Shown: positions 57,727 through 64,000 of the stretch, one piece after another
How positions within the stretch are numbered: position 1 is the first letter of the stretch
Layout: each line of letters starts with the position of its first letter
Assembly: GCF_900113675.1 (NCBI RefSeq)
Contig: NZ_FOQE01000003.1
Coordinates: forward strand, 43,746 to 107,745
Source of the DNA: Pisciglobus halotolerans
GTDB taxonomy: Bacteria; Bacillota; Bacilli; Lactobacillales; Carnobacteriaceae
Direction of reading: 5' to 3'
DNA length: 64,000 bases
The notes under the pieces: generated by a model
Told to the model about the DNA's origin: nothing
Seen by the model: the letters and a program-made list of their open reading frames with translations, nothing else
Database searches by the model: none
Position numbers and translations under genes: made by a program

Positions 57727-58575
57727 ATGACAAAAATAGAAACATTTGAATTGAACGATGGAACAACTTTACCGGCTATTGGATTGGGAACAGTAAATGT
57801 TAAGGGTGCAAAAGGGGTCTCAAGTGTACTTTCAGCCATCGATGCAGGATACCGGCTGATCGATACTTCTACAAACTACAACAATGAAGGCATGGTAGGA
57901 GAAGCCATTCGACGTTCATCTGTGCCGCGTGAAGAGCTGATCATCAGCTCGAAACTTCCAGGAGCTGCTCATGAATATGATAAAGCGATCATGATGATCC
58001 AAGAATCTCTGTATCGAATCGGCATTGACTATTTTGACAAATACTTGATCCACTGGCCGCTTCCAAAACAAGGCAAATATGAAGAAGCATGGCAAGCACT
58101 CGTCGATGCGCAAAAATTCGGCTTGATCAAAACAATCGGTGTTTCAAATTTCTTGCCAGAACATCTTGAACGCATTATCGATAAAACAGGAGTGACACCA
58201 GCAACCAACCAAAGTGAACGCCACCCTTACTTTAATAACAAAGAAGTGGTCAAAGCAAATAACGAGCTAGGCATTTTAACTGAAGCTTGGAGTCCATTTG
58301 GTCGCGAAATCAATGACGTTTTAGAAAATGAAACGATCAAGAAGATTGCTGAAAAATATGACAAAGAACCGGCGCAAGTCATTATTCGTTGGAACCTGCA
58401 AAACAATGTCATGCCGATCGTTAAATCTTCTTCTTTGAACCACCAAAAAGCAAACCTTGATGTGTTTGATTTTGAATTAGCTGCAGATGACCTTCAACAG
58501 ATCGATAATTTGGACAAAGGAGAAGCTGGCCGCGTAGAAGGACAACACCCAAACGAATATGAAGAGTTCGACTAG
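57727..58575 (+). CDS. Aldo/keto reductase
   Basis: A 282-residue NADPH-dependent oxidoreductase with a TIM barrel. The tetrad is visible: the aspartate in YRLIDTSTNYNNE and its tyrosine, the lysine in LIISSKLPG, and the histidine in YLIHWPLP. The NADPH-binding region is IVKSSSLNHQKANLDVFDF. It resembles the AKR5 group, which includes 2,5-diketogluconate reductases; natural substrate unknown. ATG 57727 after AAAGGATG. Followed by a cupin gene 50 nt downstream, probably co-transcribed. Confidence 0.92.
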   Translation: MTKIETFELNDGTTLPAIGLGTVNVKGAKGVSSVLSAIDAGYRLIDTSTNYNNEGMVGEAIRRSSVPREELIISSKLPGAAHEYDKAIMMIQESLYRIGIDYFDKYLIHWPLPKQGKYEEAWQALVDAQKFGLIKTIGVSNFLPEHLERIIDKTGVTPATNQSERHPYFNNKEVVKANNELGILTEAWSPFGREINDVLENETIKKIAEKYDKEPAQVIIRWNLQNNVMPIVKSSSLNHQKANLDVFDFELAADDLQQIDNLDKGEAGRVEGQHPNEYEEFD

Positions 58576-58625
58576 GCATTAGCTGAACAGGTTTTAAGAT
58601 GAAAGAAGGAAAGTGGGGCAAAAAT

Positions 58626-59141
58626 ATGGTAGACACTTTTCACATCAAAGAAAATCGACCTTTTCCTAACAATGAACTGCCTGTATTATATTGGCCAAAA
58701 GCAGTTGAAGAGTGGACAAATGAGAAAAAGGCAGGGCAAAAAGTATTAGCGCTTTTTGAAAAGAACGGCTATACGAATGGCTGGGTGAACGGTATTTTTC
58801 CTTATCACCATTTCCATTCCAACACACATGAAGTCCTAGCTTGTATTGCAGGCGAAGCAAAGGTACAATTAGGCGGACCTGACGCTGAGACGTATACTTT
58901 TGCCAAAGGAGATGTGTTGCTACTTCCGGCTGGTGTGGCGCATAAACGCTTAGAAGCAACAGCAGACTTTCAAATTGTAGGTGCTTATCCAAACGGTCAA
59001 AAGCCCGACATGCAAAAAGGGGACACTGAATCTTACGAAGACCTGAAGCAGCGAGCTTCGCAGGTCAAAGTGCCCGAGACAGATCCTTTAGATGGAGCTG
59101 CAGGTGCAGTTCAGCAGCACTGGAAAAATAAAGCACAATAG
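58626..59141 (+). CDS. Cupin domain-containing protein
   Basis: A 171-residue single-domain cupin. The first cupin motif (FPYHHFHSNTHEVLACIAGE) gives histidine and glutamate metal ligands, the second is GDVLLLPAGVAHKRLEATAD. Family members bind a metal and range from isomerases to dioxygenases, and this type is often near oxidoreductases. ATG 58626 is chosen because GTGGGGC lies upstream; 58599 is an alternative. The role is not known. Confidence 0.85.
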   Translation: MVDTFHIKENRPFPNNELPVLYWPKAVEEWTNEKKAGQKVLALFEKNGYTNGWVNGIFPYHHFHSNTHEVLACIAGEAKVQLGGPDAETYTFAKGDVLLLPAGVAHKRLEATADFQIVGAYPNGQKPDMQKGDTESYEDLKQRASQVKVPETDPLDGAAGAVQQHWKNKAQ

Positions 59142-59153
59142 ATCAAAGAGGAG

Positions 59154-59181
59154 GGAAAACAAAAGCGCACTTTTGTTTTCC
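59154..59181 (+). terminator. Probable terminator after the cupin gene
   Basis: A 12-bp perfect stem GGAAAACAAAAG/CTTTTGTTTTCC with a 4-nt loop, followed by a T-rich but interrupted stretch. Confidence 0.6.
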
Positions 59182-59209
59182 TTCCTTATTTTGTTTTAAA
59201 AAAGGGGTG

Positions 59210-59800
59210 ACTTGTTGATAGAGATGGCTTCTGTGACCAAGTTGAGCCGGAAAAAGTCTTCACTTGTTCATAGACCTAGCTTCTGTGACCAAGTTGAGCC
59301 GGAAAATGTTTTGACTTGTTCATAGTCCAAGGTTCTGTGATCAAGTTGAGCCGGAAAATGTTTTGACTTGTTCATAGACCAAGATTCTGTGATCAAGTTG
59401 AGCCGGAAAGAGCCCTCACTTGTTCATAGACTAGACTCCTGTGAACAAGTTGAGTCAAGAAAAATCCTCACTTGTCCATAGACCTAGCTTCTGTGACCAA
59501 GTTGAGCCGGAAAAAGATTTGACTTGTTCATAGACCTGTCTTCTGTGACCAAGTTGAACCGAAAAAAGTCTTCACTTGTTCATAGACTAGGCTTCTGTGA
59601 TCAAGTTGAGCCGGAAAAAGTCTTCACTTGTTCATAGACCAGGGTTCTGTGATCAAGTTGAACCGAGAAAAGATTTGACTTGTTCACAGACCAGGGTTCT
59701 GTGATCAAGTTGAACCGAGAAAAGATTTGACTTGTTCACAGAGATGGCTTCTGTGACCAAGTTGACCTAGGAAAATGGCTTTTCTTGATCATAAGGCAGC
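59210..59800. repeat. 52-bp hairpin-repeat array, eleven units and a degenerate twelfth
   Basis: Units beginning ACTTGTT start at 59210, 59262, 59314, 59366, 59418, 59470, 59522, 59574, 59626, 59678 and 59730, each exactly 52 bp after the last; a decayed copy follows at about 59782. Each unit has arms like ACTTGTTCA and TGACCAAGT or TGATCAAGT around about 15 nt, then a spacer like TGAGCCGGAAAAAGTCTTC. Spacers and loops vary more than arms. No open frame. It fills the gap between the cupin terminator and the pdp promoter. Confidence 0.95.
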
Positions 59801-59864
59801 TAATTGTAGAGAAATCGCGGGATGTATACCATTTTTCTAATTTTCTCATGAGAGAAATAAAATT

Positions 59865-59897
59865 TGAAAGCGTTTTTAACGTGGGTTATGTTAAAAT
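59865..59897 (+). promoter_or_regulatory. pdp promoter region with a cre site
   Basis: TGAAAGCGTTTTTA (59865-59878) is a good match to the CcpA cre consensus. A -10 TAAAAT lies at 59892-59897, so the cre overlaps the -35 region and should mediate carbon catabolite repression of the nucleoside phosphorylase. Confidence 0.65.
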
Positions 59898-59929
59898 AAG
59901 GATGAACTTACTTAAAGGGGCAATGTAAA

Positions 59930-61234
59930 ATGAGAATGGTAGATTTAATCCACAAAAAACAGTTAGGAAAAGCTTTATCAACGGAAGAAATTCAATTTAT
60001 GATCGAAGCCTATACAGAAGGTACCATCCCAGATTATCAAATGAGTGCCATGCTGATGGCGATTTATTTTGAAGATATGACGGATCAAGAGCGCAGTGAT
60101 TTAACGATGAGTGTGGTTCGTTCAGGAGATCAAATTGATTTGTCAGCGATCGAAGGAGTCAAAGTGGATAAACACTCTACGGGTGGCGTAGGAGATACGA
60201 CGACCCTTGTGTTGGCACCGTTAGTGGCTAGTTTAGGTGTGCCGATCGCTAAAATGAGCGGACGCGGTTTGGGACATACAGGTGGAACGATTGACAAATT
60301 GGAAGCTATTCCTGGATTCCATGTTGAGTTGACACAAGAAGCGTTCATCGAATTGGTCAACAAATATAAAGTTGCGGTGGTAGGGCAGTCTGGAAATTTG
60401 ACGCCGGCTGACAAGAAATTGTACGCCTTGAGAGACGTGACCAGCACAGTTGAATCGATCCCGTTGATCGCCAGCTCCATCATGGGCAAAAAGATCGCTG
60501 CGGGTGCCGATGCCATCGTCTTAGATGTCAAAACAGGTGCAGGTGCTTTTATGAAAACAACAGCGGATGCTGAAAACTTAGCAAAAGCCATGGTCAAAAT
60601 CGGTAACCATGTCGGTCGAAATACGATGGCGGTTATTTCTGATATGAGCCAACCTTTGGGATTTGCGATCGGAAATGCGCTGGAAGTCCAAGAAGCGATC
60701 GATACGTTGAAAGGCAACGGACCGGAAGACTTAGTTGAACTGTGTTTGACACTAGGCAGTCAAATGGCTCATCTAGCGGGTATCGGCAAGGATTTAGAGG
60801 AAGCACGTGGTTTGCTGAAAGAAAACTTAGAAAATGGCAAAGCACTGGAAACATTCCGGACATTTGTAGCAGCTCAAGGCGGCGATCCAAATGTGACCGA
60901 AGATGAAAGCTTAATGCCGAAAGCACGTTACCAAATCGGTGTAGCTGCGCCAAAAGACGGTTATGTTGCTGAAATCGTAGCAGATGAGATCGGCGTAGCG
61001 TCCATGATGCTAGGTGCCGGTCGTGCAACAAAAGAAAGTGAAATTGATTTGGCAGTGGGATTGATGTTGCACAAAAAAGTAGGCGATCGCGTTCAAAAAG
61101 GTGAAACACTGGTCACGATCCATAGCAACCAAGAAAACGTAAAAGATGTAGAAGCAAAAATTTTGGAAAACATGGTGATTGCAGATGCTGCAGAGCCTTT
61201 GACATTGATCCATGAAGTGATCACAGAAGCTTAA
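59930..61234 (+). CDS. pdp: Pyrimidine-nucleoside phosphorylase
   Basis: A 434-residue enzyme that splits thymidine, deoxyuridine and uridine with phosphate to the base and (deoxy)ribose 1-phosphate. Signature: [20 protein letters not shown] at residue 81, [20 protein letters not shown] and the C-terminal biotinyl-like domain ending in [16 protein letters not shown] 59930 after AAAGGGG; an ATG at 59923 stops at once. No deoC or cdd neighbours, unlike many operons. Its stop overlaps the traX-like gene on the other strand by 4 nt, and no terminator lies directly after it. Confidence 0.94.
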   Translation: MRMVDLIHKKQLGKALSTEEIQFMIEAYTEGTIPDYQMSAMLMAIYFEDMTDQERSDLTMSVVRSGDQIDLSAIEGVKVDKHSTGGVGDTTTLVLAPLVASLGVPIAKMSGRGLGHTGGTIDKLEAIPGFHVELTQEAFIELVNKYKVAVVGQSGNLTPADKKLYALRDVTSTVESIPLIASSIMGKKIAAGADAIVLDVKTGAGAFMKTTADAENLAKAMVKIGNHVGRNTMAVISDMSQPLGFAIGNALEVQEAIDTLKGNGPEDLVELCLTLGSQMAHLAGIGKDLEEARGLLKENLENGKALETFRTFVAAQGGDPNVTEDESLMPKARYQIGVAAPKDGYVAEIVADEIGVASMMLGAGRATKESEIDLAVGLMLHKKVGDRVQKGETLVTIHSNQENVKDVEAKILENMVIADAAEPLTLIHEVITEA

Positions 61235-61830
61235 ATGAGAAAAGATTGCAGCAAACGAAGAATCCAAAGATGCAACGGATAAAAGGCGTAACCGAATAGT
61301 TTTGGTACACGGACCAATTTTGGGTTGAAGTCAGTGATGATAGGAATCAGTGCTAAAATCGCGTAGAATTGGATCGACGGAAAGCTGCTGAATTGTAACA
61401 ATAAAAAACCTGCTAAACCAATCCACTTGTTTTCTTCGCTGATAAAGTAGATGGTCCAGCCAAGAATGAATCCATATAGGCTGTACTCTACAAAATAGCT
61501 TAGGAAAAAGCATGGCAGAATCAGGCGTTTGTCTTTCATTGACAGGGCAAATAACGCCAAGGAGAATAAAATGTTAAAGGTTTGGTCGGTAACGGGCATC
61601 GAAACAAAGCCTAATAGCAGCAGCTGGATGATATAGCGGGGGAAATTGCTCGTGCGCTTTGTACCTTGGACAGTTGTGTATAAAAAACAAGGAAAAGAAA
61701 TGCGTCCGATCAGTCTTAACAATACAGATTCCGGCACTAAGTAAGCGCCAATATGGTCGATCAGCATCGTCACGATCGCCAGCCATTTGATAAAGTTGGT
61801 TTTTCGATCAAAGCTTTTTACTTCTAGCAA
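61231..61830 (-). CDS. TraX family membrane protein
   Basis: A 199-residue protein with about six membrane segments and the TraX features: an N-terminal [20 protein letters not shown], a [20 protein letters not shown] block, and the C-terminal [15 protein letters not shown]. TraX of the F plasmid acetylates pilin; chromosomal homologues in Firmicutes have no known substrate, and acyltransferase activity is only inferred. Convergent with pdp, whose mRNA probably runs antisense through this gene. Confidence 0.88.
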   Translation of the reverse strand: MLEVKSFDRKTNFIKWLAIVTMLIDHIGAYLVPESVLLRLIGRISFPCFLYTTVQGTKRTSNFPRYIIQLLLLGFVSMPVTDQTFNILFSLALFALSMKDKRLILPCFFLSYFVEYSLYGFILGWTIYFISEENKWIGLAGFLLLQFSSFPSIQFYAILALIPIITDFNPKLVRVPKLFGYAFYPLHLWILRLLQSFLI

Positions 61831-61864
61831 TGCAGCTCACACCTTTCCAGCTTTTTTATAAGAC

Positions 61865-61905
61865 GAGCGAGTATTTCTATTCTAAAGAAATGCTCGCTTT
61901 TTTTC
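61865..61905 (+). terminator. Plus-strand terminator beyond traX
   Basis: AGCGAGTATTTCT with AGAAATGCTCGCT, then a T run on the plus strand. As the first plus-strand terminator after pdp, it implies a 3' UTR of about 650 nt antisense to the traX-like gene. Confidence 0.8.
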
Positions 61906-62025
61906 ATTATACAAAATTATCATCATAAAGCTATCAAAGGCATTTTTGTTGATTTTTCCTATTTTATCGATCATATTTGTATTATAATGAGCAAACAATA
62001 GACATGAAAGAAAAAGGGGAATAAT

Positions 62026-63402
62026 ATGAAAAAACGATATTGGATCGGACTGGGACTGCTTTTTATGATAGGCTTATTGGTTTTCGCCCATGAGATGAAA
62101 CAGCCATCGACTCCTGCCCAAGCAGAGCAGCAGACCCTTGTACCTTCTACATCGATCTCAAGCGAAAATAAAATATGGGTCATCACAGATCTGCATTATT
62201 TATCGCAGTCATTGTTTGAAAATGGAGAAAGTTTTGCGCATATCAAACAAACTTCAGCTGGAAAAGAAGTGGAACATGCGCCGGAACGGATGGAAGCTCT
62301 CGTTTGGCAAGTGGAACAGGAAAAGCCTGATATCTTGCTCGTAAGCGGTGACCTGACTTTGAATGGAGAAAAGCAAAGTGCAGAAGAGTTGGCTGGCTAT
62401 TTTGAGCAGATCGAAGCATTAGGGACGCAAGTATATGTGATTCCAGGCAATCATGATATTTCAGATGGCTGGGCTAGAAAATTCTCTGGCGACAAACAGG
62501 AAAAGACCGCACAAATTTTGCCAAGCGATTTTCAAACGATTTTTGCTGATATGGGTTATACAGAAGCTTTTTCAACCGACTCAGAATCACTCAGTTATGC
62601 TGTCCAACCGTATCAAAATTTGATTCTTTTAATGTTAGACACCAATCTTTACTCTGAAAAAGAAGGTGTTGGCGCTCCAACGACAAATGGGGAATTGCGA
62701 GAAGAAACGATCGATTGGATGGAGCCGATTTTAGAAAAAGCACAAGCAGAAGGTATCGCTGTGCTGCCTGTCATGCATCATAATGTATTGAGTTTTAATC
62801 TTCACATGCAAGACGGATTCTTGTTAGATAATGCAGCAGAGGTACAGGAGCTATTTGCCGAAAAAGGATTGACGATGACATTGACCGGTCATACGCACAT
62901 TCAAAATGTGACCAGTAAACAGGTAGCAGGAACGACACTGTATGATGCAACAACAGCAGCATTTTCAATCCAACAGCCGGCGATTGGCGAATTGATCTTT
63001 ACAGCGGATGCGTTGCAGTATGAGAAAAAGACGTTAAAGATGGAAGAATGGGCTGAAGAGACACAACAGACGGATGAAAAGCTGCTTCATTATGATGATT
63101 ATGCTGAACGCTTATTCGTACAAGACGGAGAAAATATGGGGATCATGAGGATGTTGGATGAGCAGTGGTATGATGAAGCATATGCAGATGAGGTGGGCCA
63201 ACTTGTAGGCGAGTTGAATCGTGATTTCTTTAGCGGCACATCTTCTGAGTATTCATCAAAAGAACGAGAGGCGTTCAAACAGACGACAGCGTACCAAGAA
63301 ATCAAGCAGCGTTCTAGAGGTTCTCTTTTGAGATATGTAGAGGGTATCATTCAACAGGATGGCGGATCAAATTTGTCTTTCAGTATTCCATGGAAACAAT
63401 AA
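62026..63402 (+). CDS. Secreted or membrane-anchored metallophosphoesterase
   Basis: A 458-residue calcineurin-type phosphoesterase. An N-terminal helix (IGLGLLFMIGLLVFAHEM) acts as signal or anchor. The five metal motifs are present: ITDLHYL, VSGDLTLNGE, VIPGNHDISDGWAR, PVMHHNV and LTGHTHIQN. A C-terminal helical region of about 120 residues follows. The family hydrolyses phosphodiesters outside the cell; the substrate (nucleotide, teichoic acid or lipid) is unknown. Ribosome binding site AAAAGGGGA. Own promoter region between traX and this gene, terminator at 63406. Confidence 0.9.
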   Translation: MKKRYWIGLGLLFMIGLLVFAHEMKQPSTPAQAEQQTLVPSTSISSENKIWVITDLHYLSQSLFENGESFAHIKQTSAGKEVEHAPERMEALVWQVEQEKPDILLVSGDLTLNGEKQSAEELAGYFEQIEALGTQVYVIPGNHDISDGWARKFSGDKQEKTAQILPSDFQTIFADMGYTEAFSTDSESLSYAVQPYQNLILLMLDTNLYSEKEGVGAPTTNGELREETIDWMEPILEKAQAEGIAVLPVMHHNVLSFNLHMQDGFLLDNAAEVQELFAEKGLTMTLTGHTHIQNVTSKQVAGTTLYDATTAAFSIQQPAIGELIFTADALQYEKKTLKMEEWAEETQQTDEKLLHYDDYAERLFVQDGENMGIMRMLDEQWYDEAYADEVGQLVGELNRDFFSGTSSEYSSKEREAFKQTTAYQEIKQRSRGSLLRYVEGIIQQDGGSNLSFSIPWKQ

Positions 63403-63405
63403 AGC

Positions 63406-63445
63406 AAAACAGAGGAAACGTTTGATGCGTTCCCTCTGTTTTTTT
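63406..63445 (+). terminator. Terminator after the phosphoesterase gene
   Basis: AACAGAGGAAACG and CGTTCCCTCTGTT with T run; overlaps the end of the convergent oxidoreductase gene by 2 nt. Confidence 0.88.
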
Positions 63446-64000
63446 AATGACTGCCTGTTTTTACTTTGACGAGCGTTCGTCCTTGCATTTGACCATTCAA
63501 AATTTTTTCAAAAGCCGTTGGAAGTTCAGCTAAGGTGACTTCGTGGTCGATCATTTCGGTCAAACGGGCGGGTTTCCAGTCTGTAGATAATTGTTCCCAA
63601 ATTGTTTGCCGCTGATCGTCAGGCACTTCGACTGAATTGATCCCCAGCAGATTGATGCCGCGCAAGATAAAGGGCAGAACAGTGGATTCAAACGACATAC
63701 CGCCAGCGTTTCCGCTTAATGCAACGGCACCATTATAGGCAACTTGAGCAAATACATGCGGCAAATCTTTTCCGCCAACGGGATCAATGACTGCAGCCCA
63801 TTTGCGTTCCGCTAAAGGTTTGAACTTTTCTAACCGAATGTCTTCAGGCGTAGAGACGGTGTCAGCCCCTAATGCTGTTAAATAGGCGCTAGCAGAGTCT
63901 TTTTTGCGGCTAACGGCTTCAACCGTATAACCCAACTGATGTAAAATGGCGATCGCCATGCTGCCGACACCACCAGTTGCTCCGCGCACAAGAACAGGCC
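63444..64000 (-). CDS. YhdH/AcuI-type quinone oxidoreductase, partial (C-terminal part)
   Basis: The C-terminal 185 residues of a zinc-free medium-chain dehydrogenase/reductase. It has the NADPH-binding GATGGVGSMAIAILHQLGYT, then VSRKKDSASAYLTALGADTV, VIDPVGGKDLPHVFAQV and the end LNGQMQGRTLVKVK, all typical of YhdH/AcuI, which reduce acryloyl-CoA or quinones. The gene continues beyond the right edge; the GTG at 63989 is an internal valine (PVLVRGATGG), not a start. Confidence 0.92.
   Translation of the reverse strand, partial: PVLVRGATGGVGSMAIAILHQLGYTVEAVSRKKDSASAYLTALGADTVSTPEDIRLEKFKPLAERKWAAVIDPVGGKDLPHVFAQVAYNGAVALSGNAGGMSFESTVLPFILRGINLLGINSVEVPDDQRQTIWEQLSTDWKPARLTEMIDHEVTLAELPTAFEKILNGQMQGRTLVKVKTGSH

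Noticed and set aside
59210-59800. CRISPR array
   Set aside because: Repeats are contiguous 52-bp units with no unique spacers between conserved repeats, spacer positions are as similar as the rest, and no cas gene is present.

Overview
The window is chromosomal DNA of a low-GC Gram-positive coccus, most likely an Enterococcus. The evidence is the copYZA and copZ-copB copper genes with CopY-type operators (CopB is very close to what I recall of Enterococcus hirae CopB), a NapA-type Na+/H+ antiporter, an oleate hydratase, Lactobacillales-type PTS and P-type ATPase genes, and strong AGGAGG ribosome binding sites. The species cannot be fixed from the sequence alone.

Layout. 1-4.0 kb: polyamine transporter potABCD. 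4.1-7.9 kb: copper regulon (CopY-box glutaredoxin-like gene, copY, copZ, copA); copZ is frameshifted and the metal-binding tail of CopY is lost. 8.5-11.1 kb: ASCH protein, rpiA, polysaccharide deacetylase, MazG-like protein. 11.6-14.2 kb: second copper operon (copZ-like gene, copB). 14.4-18 kb: an M-box Mg2+ riboswitch in front of mgtA, with a 52-bp hairpin-repeat array on each side. 18-21.7 kb: VanZ/RDD membrane protein, AI-2E family permease, small zinc-ribbon protein. 21.7-24.7 kb: beta-glucoside PTS and a 6-phospho-beta-glucosidase killed by an amber codon. 25-28 kb: flavin-binding protein, an Fe-S repair gene behind a perfect FNR-type site, and msrA fused in frame to a truncated lysR.

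28.4-42.3 kb holds the most coherent accessory system: a GH20 hexosaminidase, a carbohydrate ABC importer (two permeases and a DUF3502-type lipoprotein), a YesL/YesM/YesN-type membrane protein and two-component system, a GH92 alpha-mannosidase and a GntR/LacI regulator. Neither hydrolase has a signal peptide, so imported oligosaccharides containing GlcNAc and mannose (N-glycan fragments) are probably degraded in the cytoplasm.

42.6-64 kb: P1B-4 metal ATPase, oleate hydratase, glutathionyl-hydroquinone reductase-like protein, a broken aldehyde dehydrogenase, DUF898 and GIY-YIG proteins, an MFS remnant, SMP-30 lactonase-like protein, an orphan squalene/phytoene synthase, napA, MarR and GNAT genes, B3/4 protein, a broken DUF1801 gene, aldo/keto reductase, cupin, a long 52-bp repeat array, pyrimidine-nucleoside phosphorylase, TraX-like protein, a secreted phosphoesterase and the end of a YhdH-type oxidoreductase.

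Two themes cut across the window. First, intergenic arrays of exactly 52-bp repeats, each unit able to fold into a hairpin, occur at three loci and probably a fourth at the left edge. I do not recognise them as a named family. Second, an unusual number of genes are broken (copZ, the copY tail, bglB, lysR, ald, an MFS gene, a DUF1801 gene), several by single-base changes.
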